Source: Alnus glutinosa
Taxonomy: Eukaryota; Streptophyta; Magnoliopsida; Fagales; Betulaceae
DNA: 64,000 nt
Assembly (NCBI RefSeq): GCF_958979055.1
Contig: NC_084893.1
Coordinates: 27,111,487 to 27,175,486, forward strand
Reading direction: 5' to 3'
Program-made: the position numbers and the translations under genes
Shown: one piece after another, positions 10,677-22,939 of the stretch
How the letters are laid out: each line of letters begins with the position of its first letter
Numbering within the stretch: position 1 is the stretch's first letter
The notes under the pieces: model-generated
The model's database searches: none
What the model saw: only the letters and a program-made list of their open reading frames with translations
What the model was told of the DNA's origin: nothing

Positions 10677-13069
10677 ATGAAGATTACAGGAAAGCCGCAA
10701 CTTCCGGCGACATTCCCGGCGAGCGTCTCTACCAAAACCCTAAAGGCGTCGCCGGACTCAGATCTCCAATACAAGTCAGCAACCACTCGAAGACCCGCAC
10801 GGCGCTTGGCCCGGACCCCGACCCGCTTGAGGAGGCCTGGAGCTCCGTCCGGGAGGCGGAGCCGCCCCGAGACCCCGCTGCTGAGGTGGAGCGTCGACGG
10901 AGGCAACCGAAACGACCGCGTCGAGGAGGACCAGAAGTCGGCAAGAGAATGTCGCCGGAGGACTCACCGGAGGGGACAGGACGAGGTGGTCGTGTCGGCG
11001 AGGAAGCTCGCCGCTGGGCTCTGGCGGTTGCAGATTCCAGAGGTGGCTGCCGGCGCCGGTGGAGCTCGGCTAGGGCTTCAGGTGAGTTTTGCTTGTTTAT
11101 TTTATTCGTTAATACTATTATCTTCTTTTTTGTTTGTAGTTTGAAGATCTGTGATTTTTAGGTTTGTTTGCAAACTTTGTGAATGTATTTATAGGCTTGG
11201 TGTGATATGATTGAGGTTTTATCTTTATGGTGAACTTTTTGTTGTTGCTTGGTTTTGAAGTTTAGAGTTTGACTTGTGAGAATGTGTTTGATCTTTGGGA
11301 TGCTAAACTTGTTTTTGAATTTTCTGTGTGTGATGGATTAGCATTGTGCGTTGTACGTGGTAGTTGGTGAAATTATTTTACCAAGAGGGTTCTCTTGGGT
11401 CATTGATCATTGTTAGATACCCAGCTAAGCTAGGTAGCATTTTCTCATAAATGGGTTTTGTTGATTGGGAAATACTTTAAATTTGTAGTGGAAACTTCCT
11501 TTGTTAAGATTTTTAGTAATGGAAATTTATCTGAATGTTTTAATTTGTACCTGTGATTCTGTTTTAGGGCATCTATATAGTAACTTAGATGACTTCCGAG
11601 AATTCTGCTTTCTTTACTACATCGTGTTCGGTGTGTTGTTCTTGTGGTTTATGAAATTGTTGGGTGTATTTGGATATGGTAAAATTTTTGCGTAGTCAAT
11701 TCTTGATACTTTCCGATTTTTCTGATTGTGCTGTCCCTCCATCCAGCACGGTGTTGGCCATATAGGCGTTCCCTTTCCGTGTCATCGTAGCAGCAAAGGT
11801 CATGGTTTTGAAGTGAAGGATCTGTTACAAAGCCCTAGTTCCATTGCTGGTACAAAGAATGGATTCTTGTCCAAGGTATGATTCTTCTTTAAGTTGTTTA
11901 ACTGAAACATGCTGTATTAATAAGTAATGACCCATTGGATTCGGGGATTGCTTGGCGAGGGTCATTTAGCTATTAAAGTATAACCTACCCCCTTTATTGT
12001 GCTGTGCTTGCTACCTGGTTATTTAAGTTCCTTAATTGAATTTCTGATCCGTTAGATTCAGAGATTACTGAGTTAGGAGCATATAGCAGCTGAAGAGAAA
12101 TTCATTCCATTTAATGTCTTTCGTATGTCGTACACATTCAATGCTGCATGTTTGTCTTACTAGCTGGCAGGACCTACCTAGGGAATACCCTATGTCCTAT
12201 TTAGGTGATTTCTTTTTCCAAGGATTGGTGCTTATGTTATCATCATAATTATTTGCTTCACGGACAAAGTCATTAATTTGGTTTTGGTCGGTATTATGAT
12301 TTTCCATTAGATTTATCAAGGTTTCATCGTGTTTAGTTTAGAATTTACTCATATGGAAAGGAGATGGGGCCGAATTCTTGCCAATACAGTCAGATTAATC
12401 AACTTGGTTTAAATTCTATTGTTTTCTTTGGTAGGATTAGAATTTATCAATTGAATCACTATGATCTGGAATTACAGAATGAAACGTGTCATTATGCATC
12501 TGATTTGGGACAAATATACTGGAATCTGTACAAGCGAAGACACACAAGGGCATAAAAATTATTGCAAACTGAAGAATATTTCCTGTTTATATTCACTAAC
12601 TTGTTTAAAAATATTCCTCTAGGTTTGTTAAAGTTTACATGATAAGTTTGCCACTCTGAAATTCCGAATACTGCCCGGATCTATGCAGTCCAGTAAAAAG
12701 GCCTGAATTTTACTGGAATGCCTGAAATGGTCCACAAGCTAGATTTGTTTAATTAATTGGATGGTGGCTTAGTGCCGTATTATCGACAAAACAAGAAATT
12801 TAGACAGAAATGAGCCATCACAGAAAGGAGTTCATAACTTTGCCTTTGGCTCACAGTTAATAAAGCATTTGTCAACTGAGAAATGTTTGCCGATGGGTAT
12901 AAGATACAATTAAGGAAATATCAGACCCTGTTTACAGCTTGTATTAATAAATAATAAAAAAAAGGTTCAAGTGCACAAATTAACAAAAAGATGAGGGGTC
13001 TGTCACACCTTCTTCCTCCCCCCCCCCCCACCCCCACCCAACCCGCCAAAAAAAGAAGAAGAAAGAATC

Positions 13070-13104
<35 letters not shown>

Positions 13105-14697
13105 TAATCTAATTTTAGACAGCTTGCCTCTTTTCAGCTTGAACCTTCATTACAAATTTCAAACTCTGCAATGGAGGGGGCAACAAAGTGGGACCCTGTC
13201 TGCTTTAAGACATCAGATGAAGTGCGGCAGATTTATGGTCACATGAAGCTCCTTGACCAGCAACTAAGTGCTGTTTCAATGGTTTCTGCACTTGAAGCAG
13301 AATTAGAGCGGGCTCGAGCCTACATTCAGGAGCTCGAGACTGAGCGCCGATCCTCAAAAAAGAAACTTGAGCACTTTTTGAAGAAAGTCAGCGAGGAAAA
13401 GGCCTCATGGCGTAGTAGGGAGCATGAGAAAATCCGTGCATTTATTGATGACTTGAAATCTGAATTGAGCAGAGAAAGGAAAAATCGCCAGAGGATCGAA
13501 ATGGTGAATTCCAAATTGGTTAATGAGCTGGCTGATGCCAAATTATCTGCAAAGCATTATATGCATGACTATGAAAAAGAAAGAAAAGGCAGGGAATTAA
13601 TTGAGGAAGTATGTGACGAGCTTGCTAAGGAAATTGGAGAAGACAAGGCTGAAGTTGAAGCACTTAAGAGGGAGTCCATGAAACTCCAAGACGAAGTGGA
13701 AGAGGAAAGGAAGATGTTGCAGATGGCTGAGGTCTGGCGGGAAGAACGTGTTCAGATGAAGCTGGTAGATGCAAAGGTGGCCCTTGAGGAGAAGTACTCT
13801 CAGATGAACAAGCTTGTATCTGATCTAGAGACATTTCTGAGGTCAAGAAGTGCAAGTCCAGATGTGAAGGAGATGAGAGAAGCAGAGTTGCTCCTACAGA
13901 ACGCTGCCTCTGTGAATATTCAAGTTATCAAGGAATTTTCTTATGAACCCCCCAACCCAGATGATATTTTCTCTGTTTTTGAAGATGTTAATTTTGCTGA
14001 ATCCAATGAGAGGGAGATTGAGTCATGTGTCGCTTACAGTCCTGCCAGTCCTGTCTCCAAAATTCATACAGTGAGTCCTGAAGTTAATATGATTAACAAG
14101 GGCAGCATTCAGAGACATTCAAATACATTTATTGATCAGAATGGTGATATAGAAGAAGATGAAAGTGGGTGGGAAACTGTGAGCCATCTTGAGGATCAGG
14201 GCTCAAGTTATTCACCAGAAGGGAGTGCCCCATCTGTCAACAAGAATCGCCGAGACAGTAATGTCTCAAGGAGCGGCACGGAATGGGAGGGAAATGCTGG
14301 TGAAGAAACACCAATTACTGAAATCAGTGAAGTCTGCTCTGTACCAACAAGGCAGTTGAAGAAGGTCTCATCCATAGCACGGCTTTGGAGATCATGCCCA
14401 AGTAATGGTGAAAATTACAAGATTATCTCTGTAGAGGGGATGAACGGTAGACTTTCAAATGGAAGGATATCCAATGGGAGTACGATATCCCCAGATAGGG
14501 GTTCTCGTAAAGACGGGATTAGCCCCCCTGATTTGGCAGGGCAGTGGAGTTCTCCCGATTACGGGGATCCTCACAGAGGGATGAAAGGGTGCATTCCTCG
14601 CAGCACACAGAAGAATAGTTTGAAGGCAAAGCTTTTGGAGGCAAGGATGGAAAGCCAAAAGGTCCAATTGCGCCATGTTCTTAAACAGAAGATTTAG
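10677..14697 (+). CDS. Coiled-coil protein of the At5g41620 / At1g64180 family
   Basis: Three coding exons (10677-11081, 11747-11875, 13138-14697) join in phase 0 and give 697 residues. Exon 1 is very GC-rich and encodes a basic, arginine-rich N-terminus ending in the conserved SARKLAAGLWRLQ. The motif HGVGHIGVPFPCH lies in exon 2. Exon 3 holds a long coiled coil (about residues 225-420, with heptad-rich LEAELERARAYIQELE) and a Ser-rich acidic C-terminal region ending RMESQKVQLRHVLKQKI. The family is distantly related to BRANCHLESS TRICHOME and is often annotated as intracellular transport protein USO1-like. The molecular role is not established, so I give none. Other open frames over exon 1 on both strands are by-products of its GC content. 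Confidence 0.88.
13010..13103. repeat. C-rich stretch and 31-base T tract before exon 3
   Basis: A C-rich block (13017-13041) is followed by about 31 T residues (13073-13103), ending about 35 bp before the exon 3 acceptor at 13137. The T tract may serve as a strong polypyrimidine tract or mark an old A-tail of a minus-strand retroelement. Confidence 0.7.
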
Positions 14698-16419
14698 ACA
14701 TGGTGAGGCACAAAATGCTCAGCGTGGTTACTGGCAAAGCCAAATGGAAATAAGTAGTTTCATTGCCACCTTTGAAGGTACCCCATTTGAAACTGCTCAG
14801 AGGTTGTTTTTAAGAGCCTGTGAATAATTGCACATGATTGGCCTAGTGGAAGCTCTCATATTCTGGCTCTCCAGTTTTTACTAGCAATTGATCCATGCTC
14901 CACAGAAAGTTCTGTTTCATCACTTCTGCCAACCTCCGAGGAATAACCATATTCAGGTTATCTTCTGTCATGAGTTACTGCAGTTTCGCATGTTTAGGTT
15001 ATAGGATTCTCTTTGCAAGTGATTCGGAGAGCAAAGTATGCTATTTGTACTGTATCATTTAAGTCTTGACACTATCGGGGAACACAAATGCATGGTAGAG
15101 ATTGAAATGATAACATTCTCCTTTGTAATTTATTTTCTTATTATGGGAGATGTCTCCTCGAATATCTTATAGATAATGCAGATGACAGTCTGTCTTTGCT
15201 TGCTGGTCGGTCCAATACAGGGTATGCAGATCAATGGCGTATAAAAAGGGATCAGGATTCTCCATCCTCATTTCAAGTAAAGTGGAGAAGATCCATTTGA
15301 TGGTCTAAATTACATTTCATAGATCTAATGTTCTATATATTATCAAATCATTTAAAATTTTCAATGACTTGGACACCCTGTTTAAATGTCCTGACACTAT
15401 TTACATTGTTAAATGCAATAAAACAATTTTCACCATAAGTTGAATTTTTTTCATTTTACTTGAAATTGAAAGAATTGTGACAAGAGTATTTATAAGGGGC
15501 AGGCAATAATAAACATAAAAACTTCTTACACAAGGGTCTCAAAACAAGAGTATTTTATAAGGAGAAGACTATATAATAAAGATAAAAACTTCTGACACAA
15601 GGGTCTCAAAATTGAAATTTGAAGTAAATATATTTAAGCCCATTGAACTTACAACTATTTTTCAACTTAGTTGTACAAATTGACAATTGCGACACTTAGA
15701 TACATCAACATACTATTTTGTGTAAAAAACGCTTCTCCATTAGCATCGGATGTTAGAATGGATGAAAAATTGATCACATGCCTCGACCAATTTGATCAAA
15801 ATATTTCTAAAATACCTTCGCTTTGACTATTAAAAAACCAGATTTGCCCTAAAAAAACTTACCTCTAAAAACAATAATAATGAATCTGAACATAGGGGTG
15901 GCCGAACCACTCCTAAAGTTATTTCTGCTCTCAAGTCAATAACATTAACAATCAATTCAAAACACAACACATTCTAAAAAACATAAATTGTTTTCACTTT
16001 TATATCATATCAAATCACTTTTTAAAACCTAAAAACAAATAACACCACCAAAACACATTAACAAACATACTGTAATCAAGTAAGGAAAATGACTGCGCAG
16101 CAACCACAGCACTACAACAAATCCATAATTTATTTCTCAACACTAGAATATGCTCCTTCCCAGCTAATACCAATTGCCCTTTACAGGACATTAATTGGAG
16201 TAGGCCGTCCCATTGATGCAAAAGTAAACCGAATAAAATTCAAGTGCATAACAGGGAGACTAATATCCAATCTCATTACATTTCCCAAAGAACATATAAC
16301 CAATTATTGATTTTTCAGCTTAATTCACTGGACCATACAACAATTCAATGAGGCAAGTCCAAAGAAGCTCACTGTGATAAAATGAGACCACACTGTGGCT
16401 TTGTTTTTCACAGTTATTG
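14698..16419. other. Convergent 3' regions, no gene
   Basis: Holds the 3' UTR of the coiled-coil gene and, from the other side, that of the OTU gene. Between them lie a 64-bp tandem duplication (15481-15611) and a stretch (about 15620-15915) that resembles one arm of the inverted-repeat elements elsewhere in the window, including a GGGGTGGCCG core at about 15896. Confidence 0.5.
15481..15611. repeat. Two tandem copies of a 64-bp unit
   Basis: CAAGAGTATTTATAAGG begins at 15481 and CAAGAGTATTTTATAAGG at 15545. Both copies continue with a shared AAAAACTTCT-ACACAAGGGTCTCAAAA ending. Confidence 0.85.
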
Positions 16420-19400
16420 TTATCTGTACTCTTGAAAGTTGACATGGCCTGTTCCTTGTGCATGTTCCACAGCCTCCTAAATATTCACAGAAAATTATTC
16501 AGCGAGTATCATAAGAGTTTAGGAAATTAGGCTTAGGTAGGTTTAAAAGGAGAGAAAGGTTAAGCAAGCATAATTTCTATCAAAGAGAAATGACCTTCTG
16601 GCCAATTACTCCAATTTGGCACACCCCACAACGCAAGGTAAAGTTGGCAGTATCAGTGTAACTCCTTTTCCTGGAAACAGAAGGATGGAATTGACTTGTG
16701 ATCATGCACTGTAAATCAAATATATGTATACATAAATCATAGTTGATGCAAGTATATATTTTTTTTTTAACATGAGTATTTGGGGCAGACAATATTTATT
16801 TGACATACTTAGATCCTTAACGAACCAAGTGGGAAAACATTCTACAAAAAACCAACCTCAATTATAAACCAAAGCCTAGAAAAATAGAGTAAGAAAATGA
16901 CTTTATTTTTTTATTTTTTATTTTTTGAATTATTGATATTATGCATGCCTCTTGTCTAAAACAAAAGGTTATTATTGCATAGTAGAATTCTTTACATTTT
17001 TTAAAACAGATCGATTGTTTGTAGAGCATCAATCTAACCAGTAAACTTTATACACAGCTCCTTGGACTTTTATGTTTTTTATTAGGTGAAAATACTAATT
17101 TCGAGTCAGGGGCAATTGTGAGACCATTTCATGTGTTTACAAGTTCACATCTCGATGAGAAACTCTTCTTATACCTGTTCTTGTTCTATTCCATGTATTC
17201 TTGGTCAGAACTCGAGTATTACCTTTGCTGCTCCTTCACAAAATTAAGAGCAACCCCCTCAACCGGACCAACGGTCCTGCCCTTCTGTACTGCAAAAATA
17301 GTCTGATCAAACTCCTCTGGGGCTTCCTCAAAAGGTGACATCTGTCAATTCAGTAAAAATGAAGCACACTATCACTGGAAATTATACATAAGAAACCATA
17401 ATTATGAATGGGGTCAACCGGAAAGAAGTTAAATAATGGTGAACGCATAGATGGCGAACAAGTTGAAAAGAATCTAAATAGTGATGAGCGCATAAAAGGA
17501 TAACAAATATTAGTATTAACTACAAAACTCCATGGTCAACTGTGCTTATACCAAAATTTGTTTGCCCTGATCAATTGCAATTTCAGTAAACATATCCCAC
17601 CATAAGTATCAAATCTGCTCAGCAGTCTTTTTTCTTAAGTTCTTCTCTTTTTCTTTCTTGAATCCAATATGCATGCAAGGGAACAGATGGTTAAGATCAT
17701 GGTTAAGATCATTTAGTTGGATTATACTTGGCCAGGTGAATCTCAAATGGGGGCTAAAGGGATCACAGAAATCTAGAACTGTAATATATGGGTAATTGCT
17801 CATTCATTCTTGATCATTCCTCTAAACATACAACCAATAAAATAAAAAATTGAAATAATCAGAACAACATACAGCTAAAGCATCGTAATGGAGCCCATCA
17901 TAAATCAGCATAACCCTTTCGGAGTACTTCTTTTCCTGTCAAATATCACCCCCCCCAAAAAATAGCGAAATATTCAGTAATGGCAAGTTGACTAGACTCG
18001 GATGCACAGAGAAGAGATTCCAAATGCTAACCTGACCATACAAATCACATCGTGAGGTCTGAATATCATATGCTGCAATTTCACGTCCATAATGATCGGC
18101 TAATATCGAAAGCTCAATGGCACCTTCACAGATAATATAAAGTAACAAAGTTTGCAGGATAAAACAAGAAATGATCTAACAATATTGTAGTGTTTGACTG
18201 TGACTAAATATGCAGAAGAACTCAACAAAAGCAGAGAAAACTTCCATGACACTCTTATCAATAGGGAGACTTGCCATACAAAATTTTCATGAAAAGCCAA
18301 GAGCCAAATGTGTTCTAAAAAATTGTAACTCAAGAACTTCCAATATTGTATTAGATCATCTAACTTCTTGTATAAGTCCAGTTTGGGTATTCTAGTGGGC
18401 AATCAGAAGACAGCCAAAACTCATACTAAAGTTCACTGCATCATAAGTTTTTCTTTATGATTTGGTTGGTTACCAGGAAGAAACTGAGCACAAAAGAGAC
18501 TGGATTCCTACAGCAAAAATTCTACCCACCCCTAGCAGTTGAACACATCTTCAGCATATCTACTGGCCAGTGAAGCTAAATCAAATTGAACCCTACATGC
18601 TGAATTAAAAGAGAAGATAAAGAATGAGCAACTCCCACCAAACCTATGGAAATCACATGTCTGGCACATATTCACTCTATCTATATTATACAGTTTTATA
18701 CATCTGAAGTTAACTAGTAGTATTCTTTCTTTATTTCTTTTTCTCCTGTTTTTTAGGGGCAATAATTCAAACTTATACTAAATTATTTCAAAACAATAGA
18801 ATGACCACACAGAAATTCAATTCATCAAATATATCTTCACGTGAACTGTTCAAAATGAACTTGTTCAAGCATCATAGTGGTCAGTGGATGTAAACAAGCC
18901 AAACTAAAGGCCTGTCACTACTGCTATTTAAAAAGTCAGTTATTACTGTCAAAATGTGAGAAAATATGCTTGAACGAACAAAGCATATTCCAAAAAACTG
19001 ATACACTCTCCATCATATAGAGTGTGATGGCATCTGAACATATCAAGCAACACTTGAGCCATAAGCTAGATTCAGCAAAGGAAAATATAACACACACACA
19101 CATACACACGCATGTATATACATCTTATGCAGTTGATAAAGGTGTGTGACGAAAACCGTGAAGTTGATTCCCAAATTTACATCAAATTTAAAGTGATACA
19201 CTTTTTTCTTTTTGAGGTGGGGAGGAATGGAAGTGGGAAGTAAAGGAGCCACCAAAGGTGCTTTTAGAAAGATTCGAGAATCTATATCCTCTATACAGAA
19301 TAAAGGAACTTGGTATAAAGAAACCAGGATAAAAATTTAGTTGTCTGTTACACTGAAAACGAATGATGATATCTTTAGATCATTAATTGCCCCAATTGCA

Positions 19401-20943
19401 ATACAACGGCAAAAAGTGATCAACTAAACTAGATTATGAGCTTACAACAAATTCATTCATGCTATTCAACGTAATGGAGATATTCAAGCCAAAATGGCGG
19501 AAGAATATACATGGTTTATCAAGTAGAACATGATATCGAACTCTTAAGGAATTAAAAGAAGAGATGTTACCAGGTCAATGACTTGACTGTTATACCAAAC
19601 AACTTAAGCAGTGAAGATCTTCAACAAGGTAAGTTTTAACCTCTTTCAAAATCAGTTTATAAATTTTAAAATGAGCGATAAAGAATCAATAACAACAAAT
19701 ATCAGAGGCAGGTTGAATTACCCTTAAGCGGTAGGGTCAACTTGCAATATGATTTATTTTACTAGTCATCCTATGCCCCACCTAGCCCAAATGCAGAATT
19801 AAACACACATCAACTATCATCTTGTGAAAATGGACATCACTTTGTTCATTGAAAAAGATAAACCTTAATACCCATATGCAGCCTCTACAAACTGGTACAC
19901 GACAAAATCCAGCAACAGTTGCAGGGAGATTTTAATGCAAGATAGTCACGGACTCATTTCATTTCAATTACATTTTATGGACAATGATGCCTTCGCTGAT
20001 TAAGAATGGAAAGTTCAACAAACCTCCCCACTTCTCTGAGTCAAGAATCCAAGCACAATACTCTTCATTTGGCTTTCCAAGAAATGCTTCAGAATATTTT
20101 TCTGGATCACTTGCCACTGTTGCAGCTATAACCTTGAAAAATATTGATAAAAAATGTAAGGATAAAAAAACAGCACAAAGCAATGAATTATGCCATTAAT
20201 GCATGCTTAATATATAAGCAGAAGGACAGGAAAAATGTAAAACATTAACAATTATCTATCCCTAGATTACAGTCCTGATTTCATATATCTAATTCTGAAC
20301 CTATTTGGCCTATGCATTTGGTATGAATTGATTATATGTAAGCAGCTATCATGGAAAACTTCCTGACACAATCTCTTGATATTTACTGGCATATAATAAT
20401 GGTTTAATAGAGCATTGCAACAATAATGTCCAGATTTAAGCACCTCTCCCCCCCCCCCCCCCCCCCCCCCCCCACCCCCCAACAAATAAAAATTGCAGAA
20501 CTACTTAGAATATGAAGTTTAATCAAGCAGATTCAGCAAGATAACAAAAGTTAAAATTTAAATCTGAATACATTTTTCAAATGTTATCACGTATAAAAAA
20601 AAATAGAAGTATTTACAATCTTAGAATCAAGTTATGCCTATTGACCCACAAGAAGAAAGTCGAAAAGTTGGTAAAGTGACTTATACTATGACATTGGTAC
20701 CAGAGATACATGCTATAGATTGTAACCTGTCTCAACTCAGGAGCTTTATGTTTGTCATGATCCATGACATACCTGCAAATCAAGAAACAAGAGAAAAAAT
20801 AAAAGATTAAACATAGCCAATGAACTAACTTCATTTCAATAGATAATGGCAAATAGAGGTTATGTAATCTGAGCTTACCCAACGGCGTTAAAGAGGCAAC
20901 TATTGTCCGAGGGAATGACCCTTCTCACAACAGTACCTTCCAT
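16420..20943 (-). CDS. OTU2: OTU deubiquitinase, YOD1/OTU2 type
   Basis: Cysteine protease that removes ubiquitin; yeast OTU1 and human YOD1, its relatives, work with the Cdc48/p97 ATPase. Eight coding exons, read from high to low: 20943-20879, 20772-20727, 20132-20024, 18123-18032, 17935-17873, 17341-17223, 16670-16595, 16476-16420. They sum exactly to 208 residues, the length I recall for Arabidopsis OTU2 (At1g50670). The catalytic cysteine is in PSDNSCLFNAVGY (residue 16), the histidine in IYDGLHYDAL. A C-terminal C2H2 finger is visible (RCGVC ... EHAQGTGHVNF). Unlike human YOD1 it has no N-terminal UBX-like domain, as in plant OTU2. Intron 3 is about 1.9 kb. Confidence 0.95.
20448..20480. 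repeat. Long C tract (26 C, A, 6 C) in an OTU2 intron
   Basis: A nearly pure C run on the plus strand, hence G run on the transcribed RNA of the minus-strand gene, inside the intron between coding exons 2 and 3. Confidence 0.9.
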
Positions 20944-21669
20944 GTTTTGATCAATATACCCTGAAAACAATCACAATCACATAGAATGTTTCAGAATGAC
21001 ATGTAAATATAAATGAAGTTTCATGTTTTTTCTCAATACATGATTGGATCTACAATCAGAAAACACAAGCCAGAAATGAATACAAAACACACAAAATAGA
21101 AACCAAAGCAAGCAATTGCAATGCAAAATGAAGGAAACCCATTTGCTTAGAGGGAAGAGGAACCAAGAATAATATACAGAAGTGTACCCATCGTACAATT
21201 TAAAGCAATAATACAGAAAATTTCTTCAAAACCAATTCCTAAACTTATAGCAGCATGAGAGAGGCTCAAAACTCAACCAGACTCAACTTGGCGGACAAAG
21301 TGTAACACCTACCAGATTCAACTATGTACCAGGCCATTTACTCATATATAAATGAGGAACAAAAGAAGAAAATAATAATAAAAAATATAATCTTGAATTA
21401 TTATGGGAAGCCAAAAACAGACACGAATAAAGAAAAAGGTTTAAATTGTTCAAAGTCGTGAAAGGATGAAAACAGATTCTTGAATCCAAAAAAGAAAAAA
21501 ACTTACTATGCTTACCCAGGTAAAAGTTTTTTAAAAACAAATCCGGATGCAATTCCCACAAGGACTACCATCCCAATTAAAATCCATAAAAGCGTAATCC
21601 AAAGTGCTCATGAAAAATAAGCAGCTGAATTTGCAGCTTCCCAGAAGCATAAATTGCACCCACAAATTC

Positions 21670-21700
<31 letters not shown>

Positions 21701-22939
21701 GAAAACCTTCTGGATCTGGTATAGCACCAAGAATACCTTATTATGCAAGAAATGAATGAACTTTGGAACATAAATGAATGAATTTTGGGATATCTTACTT
21801 ATTCTTTTTTGTTGGTAAGACAAGGAAAGCTGAGAGGGGAAAGTGGGTTACCAGCTATCGCTATAGCTGTAGCTATAGCTATGGATTCTTTTATGCCTTT
21901 CTTAAAGACGGGAGCCGAGCCTATGCTACGACAAAGTGGTTTTCCACTGTTTACGGATGCGGTTGGTCCTTTCACTTTGGGAAATGATTAGCTGCACTCG
22001 AGCCTATGCTACGACAATGAGACTGGCGTGCTCCTTTGATGGGCCGGGTTAATCTGGAAACTGATAAGTGATTCGGGTAAAAGGGAGGGGAGGGAGACGT
22101 ACATTCAAACAAACCATATAACTTAAGTTGGAAAGTACGCAACTATAAACTTGTTTGACATGAATACTTGTTGGAGTAACGTTTGGGACAATTTTTTCAT
22201 TCAAATGAAATAACTTTTCCTTCTCAATTAGTGGAAGGGGGTCACTCATTTGAGCGGTCCCGACAAAAGTGTAGAGAAAAAGAAAAAATTACAGTTTAGC
22301 CTCTTAAACTGTCAGTCATTTTACAAGTAGTCTCACGAACTGTCAACGCTTGAACTATGACCTCCCAAACTATCAAAACGTTTGAAAAATGCCAATTTTT
22401 ATTTTCTATTTCTCTTGTCAGCTCATATGAGAAGGAAATTTCTGTTATATGTATGAGACATTCTCAAATTTTCTTTCTTTTGGTTTTAATTAGGGTTGCA
22501 TGTTCTGGGCTTAGAAGGGGACAAAGTAATTGACATTGTTTAATTTGATAGCATTTTAAAGTATTTATGGTGATCATTTCAGATGATCGGTCATGCCTGC
22601 ATCTGCATGGCACTTTTTGCCCTAAGTATAACATCTTTGATACTGGTTTAAAAGCATTTGCAGTACAATCCATCATTGCCAAAACTGATGCAAGCATACA
22701 TAAGTGTAGCCAAATGCTTTCTCTCCATTTAATTCAATCAAACGTGGACAGTGCATCTAGAATGTCCTCATGTTGGTTGATGCTCTCCAATTAGTTCACA
22801 AGTTAAACCGTGATCGTGTTCTTAGAATAACAACATCCACGGGGAAACAAACAAAGTCAAACTCCAAAATTTGGAGATACCCCTTCCACATTATTAATCC
22901 AAGCCGTCTGAAGATGTGTTTGCCATGCATCAGAGGAGT
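20944..22939. other. OTU2 leader and RIDA 3' region
   Basis: The 5' part of the OTU2 transcript should lie here, but I could not fix its first exon. A poly-A/T stretch is at about 21669-21692. A higher-GC block at 21784-22080 stands out from its AT-rich surroundings. About 22270-22400 reads like one arm of an inverted-repeat transposon, with repeated phrases such as CTCTTAAACTGTCA and CTCCCAAACTATCA, but no second arm was found. Confidence 0.45.
21784..22080. other. Compositionally odd block, possible organelle-derived insert
   Basis: The block has higher GC than its flanks, overlapping open frames on the plus strand (21778-21987 and 21785-21991), the repeated phrase GAGCCTATGCTACGACAA at about 21917 and 22001, and a TAGCTATAGCTGTAGCTATAGC run. 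Its texture reminds me of plant mitochondrial or plastid DNA transferred to the nucleus, but I cannot identify a source gene. Confidence 0.3.

Noticed and set aside
10457-11161. 234-codon frame over the first exon of the coiled-coil gene, plus several frames on the minus strand
   Set aside because: GC-rich exon 1 leaves all frames open. Only the frame from 10677 carries the family motif ARKLAAGLWRLQ and joins in phase to exon 2.
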